From CAYOEV01 sp964403075 (GTDB taxonomy: Bacteria > Bacteroidota > Bacteroidia > Cytophagales > Cyclobacteriaceae), in the NCBI GenBank assembly GCA_964403075.1, contig CAYOEV010000013.1, forward strand, positions 1-64,000: DNA of 64,000 nucleotides. The letters are read 5' to 3'. Below are positions 52,849 through 61,971 of the stretch, one piece after another. The position numbers and the translations under genes are program-made. The first letter of the stretch is position 1. The number at the start of each line of letters is the position of its first letter. The notes beneath the pieces were generated by a model. It saw only the letters and a list, made by a program, of their open reading frames with translations, made no database searches and was not told the DNA's origin.

Positions 52849-55800
52849 TTAACGCGTACCAGAAGATTTATCTTCACTTTCTTCCTCTTCTTCTTTTCTT
52901 CTAATGGCTTTGTCTCTGGCTTTTCCCAATAACTCTACAAAACTATAAAATGACCGGGTATACCGCAGACTGAGGCCTGTTTCAATGTTGGTGTTATTCC
53001 TGTTTGGTAAATTTCTATTTTCATTGGTTTGGCTAAACATCTTGGCTCGTAATCGTCCATCTTCAGTGAGCATATATTCCACCGCCCAGTCTCCGATGAT
53101 GTTGCTTTCAAGACTATTCTGATCCTGAGTGCCCGTACTGTTAGATGCGAAATTTCCTCCTTTGGTTACCTTTAGACGGCCCTCCATGAAGGTGTAGGCC
53201 AATCTTAAGCGGAAGGTATTGTATCCCTCCTGGTCCATATTGGCCAGGTCTATTTCCAATTCCAGATTTTCATCTAGCTGACTGACAAGGTAGCTCGCCT
53301 GACTCGTTAGAAATTCACTAACACTACCGAGAACACCTGAACTACTGTTGCCCCCAACAAAACCCTGATTAAGGGGCATGAAACGCTTGAAAAACATCAG
53401 GCTCACGACCTGGCGTTTGAGTTCTTGCTCGTTGGCCCGTAAGCTTGACAATGCGCTGGATATTTCAGGTGTAACGGTCCCTACCGACTCATCAAGATAA
53501 ATATCAAAACTAATTTCAGGTGATAGCATTTCTCCATCCAGATTTAAGCCTACAACTACAGGGTAGCGCTGTGACGCTCCAGTCGCCTCACTAGGATCGA
53601 AATCCGGATTCAGGATCGGATCTAAAGATGCGCGTTGCACATAAGTAGCCTCCATATCCAAGATGCCATTGTACGGGCTACCAAACCAGCGGATGGTCCC
53701 GCCACGTTTGACAATAAATTCCTTGCTCATGAAATTGGGTACGGTAAAATTGTAAGCTCCTTCGGCCAGAACCAGGTCTCCGAATAGTTCAAAATTACCG
53801 TTCTTATCGAGGGTCAATTTTAAATTTCCATCTCCCCTGCCACGAATGATGTCTCCGGTTTTGATATTAAAAATAAGCTCTGTGTAAGCATCTGTGGTGA
53901 TCTGCAAATCAAAATCCAGTGTGAGTCCCAAAGACTCCCCCACCTCGCGCTCACGCTTCTCTGTACGCACAGAATCGGTTAGATCTATAAAGGTTACAAA
54001 ATCCGTATTTTGAAGGGCTTCTCCCGTGGTAATGGGAATGTACAAACGGGTGCCTTTCTCGGTGGTGGCATCTACTTCCACCACCAGGTCATTCAATGGC
54101 CCACTGACTTCGATCCTTCCCGTAGCCACTGCTCTACCATAGTAAAGGGCATTATCTGCCCGAGTGGTATTTAAAAACTGAAACTTTTTGGCATCAATGG
54201 TGAGACCTGTCTGGATTTTCTTAAAGTTTTCATGCTTCACCTCGCCGGAAACTGACGCTTTATGGCCATCCTGATCAACAAGTTCAAAGTTTCTGAAACT
54301 CAGGGCATCTTTACTTACGTTGAGCGTGCCGGAATAATTGTAATACGCGCCCAGGTACACAACGGTAAAACCGGCATCCTTCACGCGCATTGCACCGGAC
54401 AACTCTGGCGCATCCAGTCTCCCTCCGACATTCAAGTAGCCGGTAACCAATCCTTGCATGTCGTTGAGCGTTCCCTTCAGGAAGGGCTGAAACATTTTCA
54501 GGTCGGCCTGGTCAAAGGCCAGAATAAAACTCAACTGTTTTTCAACCTCATTTGGGAAGTAATTGCCACGCATATAAATGGTGCGAAAATTTTCTCTATC
54601 AAGCGTTAGACCCATCTTGATAGATTGCCGATCTCTGTCCCAGGAGGCACTACCCTGAATATCGCCAATCAGAAAATTTTCATATAAAAATTCATCCATG
54701 GTGAATTCTCCATCAAAAGCGAAGGGCTCACCAGGAATTTGCGTGAGACTGAAATCTGCGTTGACAATTCCCTCTACTTCTAAACCCCCATACTCCTGGA
54801 ATTCATACAAGTCGATATTTTTAACCGTTACATCCAACCGGCTTTTCAGCAGGTCGCTATAATTTCCTGAGATTCCAATCAAACGGTCTCCACTGAAAAA
54901 CTGCACGTGGTCGAGCCATACGCCATTGCTATCGAGCTTGATCATGTTTTCTTCATCCACTCGCCACTCCTGCCCAAGTGTCTTAATTCGGGAAGGTTTA
55001 AAATCAAAAATCAAACTGTCGCTAGCGAGCAGCAATTCTGCCCGGATATTAGAGTCCGTTGCTGAGGCTTCCTGGTGCAGGTTGATATCGAGATCAATTC
55101 GATCGTTTAACCAAACGGCTTCGGTGGAAAAATGATCAAATGGGTCCATGTCGCCCACATACTGCTTGGTAGAGGTCACGTTCACAGAAGCCAGGATGTC
55201 ATTGGTATCGTCATCCACAGAGGCATACACATCTACCTGATTGCCCTGAAATTTATTACCCCCGATGGCAATCAGTGAACTGGTAATACCCCCATTGATG
55301 ATTACATCGGCCTCCGGCTTTTGCTCAAGTAAAAGTTCCATTTCCGTGCCAGGTGCGATGTGCAACGAAGTATCTAGGAAAGAGGTATACTGCTCAACAT
55401 TGCCAAGTTTCATTTTAAAACTGGCCTTCAACGGATCAATGTCATGGTTGATTACCGTGTCTATCAGGGTAAAATATCTGGACAATTCAGCCACTTCAGT
55501 CTGAATCAAATTACCCAGATTTGAGAAGGTGTACTGTCCGTTGAGTGAGGCATCAACCCCAGGCATTGTGACCCTAAGCGTGCGTTCGGTGGAGTCACCC
55601 GCGATGTCCACTTCTGCCATTTGCCATTTCACACGCTGTGTGGAATCCATCCGAAATTCGGTATTTAGCATTTTCAGATTTGCTAACATGAGATCCGGAT
55701 CCAGGGCCACTTGTTTCCAGTTGATGATGGACTTAAGAAAAAAATCCTGTTCAGTTAAATTTAAGGATCGCGTTTTAATAGAATCAATGAAAAGGTTGGC

Positions 55801-57369
55801 AGATATTTTTTGAGGAGCCGCTTTGAGATCAATATTTGCCTTGCCCTTCATTCGGCAATTAGGATCTACGATACTGAAGTTTCCAGAATATTTTTGGAGC
55901 GCTACGAAGCCTCTGAAAACAATGGAATCGTACACATATTGTTTCAACCCGACATCCCTGGCAACAAAATCAGTGATGAGACTAACTTTTTCCGGCGTAA
56001 GTCCTTTACCGATCACCTTACCCTTTAAATCTAAATTTTGAAAGGTAGCGGTATCACCGAGCAGCAGACCTACATTAAAATCACTTACCTGCAACTGTGA
56101 ATTATAGCTGGCATTTTCGAAGTCATCCGGTATTTGCATATTCAAATCCATAACCCCTTCTCCTTCCGGCGTGATAAAAGCAAGTTTGGTTTCAAAATCT
56201 TTCATAGACCCCTCTATACGCATATCGAGGGCCAACCACTTAAGTCCAACTACTTGACGGGGGAAGTTCTCAGTAAATAATTTAAAGTCCTCCAGATACA
56301 ATTTGGATCGATCGATCCGCGCCGCTACCAGCGTGCTTTCGACATCCGGTAAGCCTTGTGCGCTCATATTGAGATACAGCTCCGATGTGCCATAGGTTAA
56401 CTTTAAATCCTTCACTTCCAGATTTTTCACTTGACCAAAAATATTTCCGGATAATACCAGGGGCTGAAAGACAGGCAGGTCGTCCACAAAAGTTTGCAGA
56501 TCTTCACTGGCTATTATTACATCCGCCAGGCGAACGTGGAACGAAATGCTATCCATGAAACTTGCCAATGCGGAGGGTTGGTCATAATTGAAGGCCACAG
56601 AATCTCCGAAAGCACTGTGAGGGGTCCTAATTAATAGTTCATCTAAAATTAAATTTTTAGGTCCATATTGTAGTCGTGCATCAAACTGGTCGATGGTTAG
56701 CTGACTCCCCATGTCCTTCCCTTTGAAGTTTTGTATAAACATACCGATTGAATCAGGAAAGACCCCCAACTCCAGCATCTCAATCGATGAAAGCTGGAAG
56801 TTGATATGGTTGTTATCAAATCCAGATGGGTCCAGTGGAGCGTCTTCATTGTCCAGTTTGAATCGTACATCCTCCAACTGGATGCGATCTATCAATATGG
56901 GTGCAGCTTTTGTAGTATCCTCCGTGGGGCTGCTGAGTTCAGATAATCTATTGATGAAATTGATGAGATTAAAAGATGCGCTGTCATTGGCTTTGATCAG
57001 ATGTACTTTGGCCGTTTCTAATTCGATATCATCAATGGCAAGTTCGGAAGCCCCCAACAACTGGAATAGGTCATAATTAATAGTTAAACTTTGCGCCTGA
57101 ACCATTTCTCGCGCCACCGTATCTTTCAACATGACCTCTCTGAGGGCTACCTGATCGAACCAGGAAATACGTATTCTGTTGATCGTTAGCTCATGATTGG
57201 TGTTGGCTGATATCCATGAGGTCAGACTGTCTGCCACATAGTTTTGTACCATTGGCGTTTGGATCAACCCCCATGCGCCAATGATTAAAATAAAAAATAC
57301 CGCCACCAACCAACCTACTGTCTGAAGTAAGAACCTAAACCATCGTGGCAATTTCCTGTTTTGCGCCAT
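52849..57369 (-). CDS. TamB-type translocation/assembly protein
   Basis: The 1506-residue inner-membrane-anchored periplasmic protein has one N-terminal membrane segment (about 17-35, WLVAVFFILIIGAWGLI). A long run of beta-rich AsmA/TamB repeats follows, and the DUF490 domain ends with VVSLMFFKRFMPLN and SFVELLGKARDKA. TamB-like proteins bridge the envelope and move lipids or outer-membrane proteins. TamA is not adjacent. The start is 11 bp from divergent tsaD. Confidence 0.88.
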   Translation of the reverse strand: MAQNRKLPRWFRFLLQTVGWLVAVFFILIIGAWGLIQTPMVQNYVADSLTSWISANTNHELTINRIRISWFDQVALREVMLKDTVAREMVQAQSLTINYDLFQLLGASELAIDDIELETAKVHLIKANDSASFNLINFINRLSELSSPTEDTTKAAPILIDRIQLEDVRFKLDNEDAPLDPSGFDNNHINFQLSSIEMLELGVFPDSIGMFIQNFKGKDMGSQLTIDQFDARLQYGPKNLILDELLIRTPHSAFGDSVAFNYDQPSALASFMDSISFHVRLADVIIASEDLQTFVDDLPVFQPLVLSGNIFGQVKNLEVKDLKLTYGTSELYLNMSAQGLPDVESTLVAARIDRSKLYLEDFKLFTENFPRQVVGLKWLALDMRIEGSMKDFETKLAFITPEGEGVMDLNMQIPDDFENASYNSQLQVSDFNVGLLLGDTATFQNLDLKGKVIGKGLTPEKVSLITDFVARDVGLKQYVYDSIVFRGFVALQKYSGNFSIVDPNCRMKGKANIDLKAAPQKISANLFIDSIKTRSLNLTEQDFFLKSIINWKQVALDPDLMLANLKMLNTEFRMDSTQRVKWQMAEVDIAGDSTERTLRVTMPGVDASLNGQYTFSNLGNLIQTEVAELSRYFTLIDTVINHDIDPLKASFKMKLGNVEQYTSFLDTSLHIAPGTEMELLLEQKPEADVIINGGITSSLIAIGGNKFQGNQVDVYASVDDDTNDILASVNVTSTKQYVGDMDPFDHFSTEAVWLNDRIDLDINLHQEASATDSNIRAELLLASDSLIFDFKPSRIKTLGQEWRVDEENMIKLDSNGVWLDHVQFFSGDRLIGISGNYSDLLKSRLDVTVKNIDLYEFQEYGGLEVEGIVNADFSLTQIPGEPFAFDGEFTMDEFLYENFLIGDIQGSASWDRDRQSIKMGLTLDRENFRTIYMRGNYFPNEVEKQLSFILAFDQADLKMFQPFLKGTLNDMQGLVTGYLNVGGRLDAPELSGAMRVKDAGFTVVYLGAYYNYSGTLNVSKDALSFRNFELVDQDGHKASVSGEVKHENFKKIQTGLTIDAKKFQFLNTTRADNALYYGRAVATGRIEVSGPLNDLVVEVDATTEKGTRLYIPITTGEALQNTDFVTFIDLTDSVRTEKREREVGESLGLTLDFDLQITTDAYTELIFNIKTGDIIRGRGDGNLKLTLDKNGNFELFGDLVLAEGAYNFTVPNFMSKEFIVKRGGTIRWFGSPYNGILDMEATYVQRASLDPILNPDFDPSEATGASQRYPVVVGLNLDGEMLSPEISFDIYLDESVGTVTPEISSALSSLRANEQELKRQVVSLMFFKRFMPLNQGFVGGNSSSGVLGSVSEFLTSQASYLVSQLDENLELEIDLANMDQEGYNTFRLRLAYTFMEGRLKVTKGGNFASNSTGTQDQNSLESNIIGDWAVEYMLTEDGRLRAKMFSQTNENRNLPNRNNTNIETGLSLRYTRSFYSFVELLGKARDKAIRRKEEEEESEDKSSGTR

Positions 57370-57380
57370 TTTTGTAATCT

Positions 57381-58382
57381 ATGACCACCATTCTCGGTAT
57401 CGAATCTTCCTGTGATGAAACTTCGGCAGCCATTTGCCGCGAAGGTAAAATAATCAATAATGTGATAGCAACCCAAGCTGTACATAAATCATACGGCGGA
57501 GTGGTCCCTGAGTTGGCCTCCCGTGCACACCAAAAAAACATTATCCCGGTTATTCATCAGGCACTAGAAGAGGCTTCACTAACCATACACAATGTTCAAG
57601 CCATTGCATACACGCAAGGGCCTGGATTATTGGGTGCCCTATTGGTAGGTAGCTCTGCGGCCAAAGGACTTGCGCTGGCCCTGGACGTTCCATTGCTACC
57701 CGTGCATCACATGAGGGCACACGTATTGGCTCATTTTATCGAGGAGCCCACCCCTGCATTTCCATTCATCTGCCTGACAGTAAGTGGGGGCCATACGCAA
57801 CTCGTGCTTGTGAAAGACGCATTAAATATGGAGGTGATTGGGCAGACGCTGGACGACGCGGTGGGAGAGGCTTTTGACAAATGTGCGAAAATGCTTGGCT
57901 TATCTTACCCCGGTGGACCAGCCATAGACCAACATGCGCAAAACGGAGATCCACATCGCTTTACTTTTGGAGAGACCCAATTGGAAGGTTTGAATTATAG
58001 TTTTTCCGGAATTAAAACAGGCGTGTTGTACTTCCTGAGAGAATCGGTGCAAAAAAACACTGACTTCATCGAACAAAACCTCCCCGATTTATGCGCGAGC
58101 ATACAGTACCAGTTGGTGCAGATGCTGATTAAAAAACTGTTGCTGGCTGTAGATAAAACGCAAATAAAGCAGGTGGCCATCGCCGGGGGCGTAGCGGCCA
58201 ACCGCTTGCTCCGGAGTACGCTGTACGAACTCGGAATTAAGCAGGGTTGGGAGGTGTATATACCCGACTTTCAATACTGCACGGACAATGCAGGTATGAT
58301 TGCCATGGCTGGTTATTTGCAATACAATAAGCATCAATTCGGATTATTGACAGATAGTCCGGCGCCACGAATGCCCTTTTAA
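57381..58382 (+). CDS. tsaD: tRNA N6-adenosine threonylcarbamoyltransferase TsaD
   Basis: TsaD transfers threonylcarbamoyl to A37 of ANN-decoding tRNAs. The ASKHA-fold core starts ILGIESSCDETS. The metal site is His110 and His114 in HHMRAH, with HTQLVLV and the Asp of CTDNAGMIA following. At 333 residues it is full length. It heads an apparent operon with smpB and an HNH gene, all touching RNA quality. Confidence 0.96.
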   Translation: MTTILGIESSCDETSAAICREGKIINNVIATQAVHKSYGGVVPELASRAHQKNIIPVIHQALEEASLTIHNVQAIAYTQGPGLLGALLVGSSAAKGLALALDVPLLPVHHMRAHVLAHFIEEPTPAFPFICLTVSGGHTQLVLVKDALNMEVIGQTLDDAVGEAFDKCAKMLGLSYPGGPAIDQHAQNGDPHRFTFGETQLEGLNYSFSGIKTGVLYFLRESVQKNTDFIEQNLPDLCASIQYQLVQMLIKKLLLAVDKTQIKQVAIAGGVAANRLLRSTLYELGIKQGWEVYIPDFQYCTDNAGMIAMAGYLQYNKHQFGLLTDSPAPRMPF

Positions 58383-58415
58383 CCGGTGTTCATTATTTTA
58401 GCTGAGATGGGTAGT

Positions 58416-58886
58416 ATGAAGAAAGAAAAGGCAAGGTTTTCGAATGACATTCAGATCAAAAACCGCAAGGCAAGCTACGAGTTTGAATTCCTCGATACCT
58501 ATACGGCTGGTGTAGTATTGAAGGGCACAGAAATCAAATCAATTCGGGAAGGAAAGGCGAGCATTCAGGAAGCTTATTGTCATTTCGAAAATGGTGAGCT
58601 AATGCTCAAGGGCATGAACATCGGTGCTTACGTGCAGGCAAGTTTTTACAGTCATGACCAAACCCGTCCGCGCAAACTACTGTTAAAGCGACAGGAATTA
58701 GAAAAACTAAGTAAAAAAACGGGTGAAAAAGGTCTCACCATCATTCCTATAAAGGTGTTCATCAGTAGTCGAGGATTTGCCAAGATCATGATCGCTCTGG
58801 CGAAAGGAAAGAAAATCCATGACAAGCGTGAGAGCATAAAAAAGAAAGATCAGGATAGGGAATTGAAACGCATGAAAGTGAAATGA
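58416..58886 (+). CDS. smpB: SsrA-binding protein SmpB
   Basis: SmpB binds tmRNA and lets it enter stalled ribosomes. The OB-fold N-terminal part begins IQIKNRKASYEFEF and includes the LKGTEIKSIREGKASI motif. The basic C-terminal tail includes KGKKIHDKRESIKKKD. I chose ATG 58416, giving 156 residues, the usual length. ATG 58407 is in frame, and the frame is open to 58386. Its stop overlaps the HNH gene by 4 bp. Confidence 0.96.
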   Translation: MKKEKARFSNDIQIKNRKASYEFEFLDTYTAGVVLKGTEIKSIREGKASIQEAYCHFENGELMLKGMNIGAYVQASFYSHDQTRPRKLLLKRQELEKLSKKTGEKGLTIIPIKVFISSRGFAKIMIALAKGKKIHDKRESIKKKDQDRELKRMKVK

Positions 58887-59392
58887 AATCTGTATTGGTG
58901 CTGAATCAGGACTACACTCCCCTAACCATTTGTTCCGTGGAGAGGGCCTTTGTGCTTCTATACCTGAACAAGGCAGACCTGCTGAGTGAAGCCCGTGAAA
59001 AACAATTACGCACCATTGACAGAGCATTTCCTTTTCCGAGTGTCATTCGCATCCACCGCTACATCAACATCCCCTTTCGTGGGGTGGTGTTGACCAGGCA
59101 TAATGTGTTTAAACGAGATAAAAACCAATGCCAATACTGTGGCACTCGTCAGGATTTAACACTGGATCACCTGGTACCAAAGTCACGAGGGGGGAAATCA
59201 ACCTGGACCAATCTGGTCACCGCTTGTAAGCGTTGCAATGCCAAAAAAGGAAATAATACGCCAGAAGAAGTGAGCATGAAGCTGAAAAGACCTCCTTTTC
59301 GCCCCAGTTATATCATGTTCCTCAGAAGCGTCAGTGGAGGTATGCGATCGGAATGGCTCCCCTACCTGGACCCAAAAAATCTGTCAGCATAA
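58883..59392 (+). CDS. HNH endonuclease family protein
   Basis: The 169-residue protein has an HNH fold in its second half: zinc ligands in CQYC and CKRC, the catalytic DH in LTLDHLVPKSRGG, and TWTNLVTACKRCNAKKGN. The N-terminal 90 residues (VLNQDYTPLTICSVERAF) form a domain unique to this housekeeping-type HNH family. The target is unknown. It is not near a methylase, and its coupling to smpB (ATGA overlap) suggests a house function rather than restriction. Confidence 0.85.
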   Translation: MKSVLVLNQDYTPLTICSVERAFVLLYLNKADLLSEAREKQLRTIDRAFPFPSVIRIHRYINIPFRGVVLTRHNVFKRDKNQCQYCGTRQDLTLDHLVPKSRGGKSTWTNLVTACKRCNAKKGNNTPEEVSMKLKRPPFRPSYIMFLRSVSGGMRSEWLPYLDPKNLSA

Positions 59393-59416
59393 AAAAAGTC
59401 CCCGCTAAGGGACTTT
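59391..59416. terminator. Bidirectional terminator
   Basis: An 8-bp perfect stem (AAAGTCCC, 59395-59402, with GGGACTTT, 59409-59416) has a T-run on the minus strand (59391-59397). It lies between the convergent HNH and ExbD genes and fits termination of the minus-strand TolQ/ExbD transcript best. Confidence 0.7.
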
Positions 59417-59439
59417 AATATTGTTTACTTAACTACTTG

Positions 59440-59904
59440 CTAACCTTCTACTTTCGGTTTCAGCGACGTGTACAACACCTTTAACGCGTTGGCCTGCCTC
59501 AATTCCTGCTGAACGTCCGATACAATACCGAATTTGGTTTCAATGTCCACTTTCAATGCCATGGTAATTTGGTCACGTTCCGCCTCTGAGAGTTTATCTT
59601 TTTCTTTGTTTACGAATTGAACGATGTCATCTTTCCCAATAAATACATCATTGGTTTGAATCTTAGGTTCCTTGCCGTAGAGTGAACTGTTCTGCGGCAC
59701 GCCAATGTAGATGTAACTAACCAGTGATTTACGCTGGATTTTTGTAAGCTGCTGTGCCTTGGGCAGCTGCTGCTTAACCAATATTTCCTGTTCCCTCATC
59801 ACAGTGGTTACCATGAAGAAAAACAACAACATGAATATAATGTCAGGCAACGCTGCTGTCGGAATTTCCTGAGTGGCTTTCGAATTTTTCTTAAACTTTG
59901 ACAT
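59440..59904 (-). CDS. ExbD/TolR family protein (second)
   Basis: This 154-residue biopolymer transport protein has an N-terminal cytosolic tail, one membrane segment with the essential Asp (AALPDIIFMLLFFFMVTT), and a periplasmic domain. I chose ATG 59904 (MSKFKKNSKATQE); the extra 21 residues to 59967 are open but lack family character. It is the last gene of the TolQ-type cluster. Confidence 0.92.
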   Translation of the reverse strand: MSKFKKNSKATQEIPTAALPDIIFMLLFFFMVTTVMREQEILVKQQLPKAQQLTKIQRKSLVSYIYIGVPQNSSLYGKEPKIQTNDVFIGKDDIVQFVNKEKDKLSEAERDQITMALKVDIETKFGIVSDVQQELRQANALKVLYTSLKPKVEG

Positions 59905-59911
59905 GTCACAA

Positions 59912-60547
59912 TTATTCAGGTTCAGCAATTGAAATCGCACGCGGAATACCTTCTCTGGCTCTATCATAAATGGCTTTCTGCGAAGGTTCCCCTTTGTCTA
60001 AAGCCAAAAATTCGTCCGGAGACAATCCCACTCGTTCACCATATATTTCGTTGTACGCACCATTGATCGCATCCAAAACTTCAATATATAGCTCGTAACT
60101 AGTTCCACGGTTCGCTTTGAAACTCACCACCGCCTTCGTTCCCATGGGCTCATCCGAAGAATTGGGTCGACGCCCATATTGGTTTACAAAATTCTTCAAA
60201 GAGGGTGGAAACGAATTGAAGACCGCGATAGCCTCTTCCGACGGACTACCAAAATTCAAGATAAATTTTTTGACCTCTTCTTTAAGCACCTCTGGTCCCT
60301 TTCTCCAGGGCTCATCCTCTACCAGCAACTGATCTTTGGAGTTGGCCAGTATTTTAAAGATGTTTCGCTGTTGGATGTCCACATCCTTCTCTTCCATCTG
60401 ATCATCCCTGGGCGGCAACAACAGCGCAATACCTTTGTCGTTTGCGATGGTTGTGGTGACCAGGAAAAAGATCAAGAGGAGGAAAGCAATGTCTGCCATG
60501 GATCCTGAGCTAATCTCAGGCGGCTTTCTTCCTGCGTCTCTTGCCAT
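59912..60547 (-). CDS. ExbD/TolR family protein (first)
   Basis: This 211-residue protein has the membrane segment SMADIAFLLLIFFLVTTT with the functional Asp, and a longer periplasmic domain (about 150 residues) than the second copy. It begins directly at the stop of the small membrane protein gene (1-bp overlap). With TolQ it would form the proton-driven stator complex energising the outer membrane. Confidence 0.92.
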   Translation of the reverse strand: MARDAGRKPPEISSGSMADIAFLLLIFFLVTTTIANDKGIALLLPPRDDQMEEKDVDIQQRNIFKILANSKDQLLVEDEPWRKGPEVLKEEVKKFILNFGSPSEEAIAVFNSFPPSLKNFVNQYGRRPNSSDEPMGTKAVVSFKANRGTSYELYIEVLDAINGAYNEIYGERVGLSPDEFLALDKGEPSQKAIYDRAREGIPRAISIAEPE

Positions 60548-60852
60548 TATTTTGTTGCTTTTACAATTTCCGTGTAAATAATTCCACCGATGGCACCAAG
60601 TGCCAGGATGTAAAACATTATCAAACCAGCGCCTACCCGTTTGGAGGTTGCACTACTGACGTCCGCACCAAATGTATCGCCGCCAGCGAGTATGAAGCAA
60701 ACCACAAACAGCACGACCAGTACGCCCACACCTATCCCAGCTTTTATCAATGATTTCGGGTCGCTGAGCGACTGAATAATCGGGAGAATTATGGCTGCCC
60801 CCGCACATGCTGCGATAAGTATGTAAGCAAATATTAAACCTGCGTCAATCAT
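60547..60852 (-). CDS. Small membrane protein of the TolQ/ExbD cluster
   Basis: I do not recognise a family for this 101-residue protein. It has three hydrophobic segments (about 5-25, 38-60 and 75-95), with IAACAGAAIILPIIQSL and GLIMFYILALGAIGG. It sits between the TolQ and first ExbD genes, with 21 bp before it and a 1-bp overlap after it, so it is probably part of the same complex or transcript. Confidence 0.75.
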   Translation of the reverse strand: MIDAGLIFAYILIAACAGAAIILPIIQSLSDPKSLIKAGIGVGVLVVLFVVCFILAGGDTFGADVSSATSKRVGAGLIMFYILALGAIGGIIYTEIVKATK

Positions 60853-60873
60853 ATTCTACAATCTTTAAAATGA

Positions 60874-61701
60874 TTACTTGGTTACATTGTGTTTTACCAG
60901 AATATCCACCAGAGAGATGGATGCATCTTCCATGCTATTCACCAGGCCGTCAATTTTTGACACCAGGTAGTTGTAGAACAATTGCAGGATAACCGCTACG
61001 ATCAGACCGCCTACGGTTGTCAACAAAGCCACCTTTATACCGTCTGCCACCAGACCGGGGTTTACATCACCCGCTTCTGCGATGGCATCAAAGGCATTAA
61101 TCATACCGATTACGGTACCCATGAAACCCAACATCGGGGCAAGTGAAATGAAAAGAGAGATCCAAACCATTCCTCGCTCCAATCGGCCCATCTCCACAGA
61201 ACCATAAGCGATGATAGACTTTTCCACCATTTCCAATCCTTCGCTCATACGCATCAAGCCCTGAGTAAAGATAGATGCCACAGGCCCTTTGGTATTTTTT
61301 GTTACTTCTTTAGCCGCATCAACACCTCCGGAGGCGAGGGCATTTTCAACATCGGCCAACAACTTCTTCGTATTGGTAGTGGCCAGATTCAAAGTGATGA
61401 TTCGCTCAATGGAGATGGCCAGTCCTAAAATCAAACAAATCAACACAATGCCCATGAAAGTGGGTCCGCCGTCGATAAATTGCTTTTTGACTACATTGTG
61501 AAAACCTTCGTTGGAAGCGGGGGCTTCTTCGGCCACCTCTTCAACATTTGCTTCTTCCACGGGCTCAGCAACAGTCTCTGCTGCCACCGGCCGTTCAGCA
61601 ACTGCTGATGTATCTTCCTCAGAATATTCTTGCGCTTTGGCGTCCAATGTGGCAATCGCAAAAACACCTACTAGCGCAAAAAGGGTAAGTAACTTTTTCA
61701 T
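60874..61701 (-). CDS. MotA/TolQ/ExbB proton channel family protein
   Basis: This 275-residue protein has an N-terminal signal-like segment (LLTLFALVGVFAIATLDAKA), then an Ala/Glu-rich stretch (about 25-65). Three membrane spans follow, with ISLAPMLGFMGTVIGMINAF and KVALLTTVGGLIVAV in the pore region. ExbB/TolQ pentamers with ExbD/TolR dimers use proton flow to drive the TonB or Tol system. The Ala/Glu-rich region is typical of Bacteroidota homologs. Confidence 0.93.
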   Translation of the reverse strand: MKKLLTLFALVGVFAIATLDAKAQEYSEEDTSAVAERPVAAETVAEPVEEANVEEVAEEAPASNEGFHNVVKKQFIDGGPTFMGIVLICLILGLAISIERIITLNLATTNTKKLLADVENALASGGVDAAKEVTKNTKGPVASIFTQGLMRMSEGLEMVEKSIIAYGSVEMGRLERGMVWISLFISLAPMLGFMGTVIGMINAFDAIAEAGDVNPGLVADGIKVALLTTVGGLIVAVILQLFYNYLVSKIDGLVNSMEDASISLVDILVKHNVTK

Positions 61702-61817
61702 GTTAGGTTGTACTTTCGTTAAACGTTTGGTTTGCTATGTTAATCAGTAAATAATAAAGTTTCAAAATAAAAACGAATTCGGTCTTCCCCAGTACCTCTT
61801 CTCCCAGCCAATTCGAG

Positions 61818-61905
61818 CGGAGAGAGAGGGATTCGAACCCTCGAATCGCGGTTAGCGATTACACACTTTCCAGGCGTGCGCCTTCAACCACTCGGCCACC
61901 TCTCC
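61818..61905 (-). tRNA. tRNA-Ser (anticodon GGA)
   Basis: An 88-nt class II cloverleaf lies on the minus strand. The acceptor GGAGAGG pairs with TCTCTCC and the discriminator is G. The anticodon loop CTGGAAA gives GGA. The long variable arm is AATCGC...GCGATT, and the T-arm is GAGGG-TTCGAAT-CCCTC. No CCA is encoded. This normal class II tRNA is a useful contrast to the odd tRNA-like RNA at 18.2 kb. Confidence 0.95.
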
Positions 61906-61940
61906 ATAAAAATACGCTTATGCTGTACGAATCAGGGCGA

Positions 61941-61971
61941 CAAATAAATCAATAAATCAAGCAATATCCAA
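61941..61971 (-). promoter_or_regulatory. Candidate promoter of tRNA-Ser
   Basis: On the minus strand TTG (61969-61971), a 20-bp spacer and TTTATTTG (61941-61948) have one mismatch to TAnnTTTG. The start would be about 30 nt before the tRNA; the -33 box lies inside the ansA end. Confidence 0.35.

Noticed and set aside
54262..57076. Plus-strand open frames within tamB
   Set aside because: These are shadows of the long minus-strand gene with no family features of their own.
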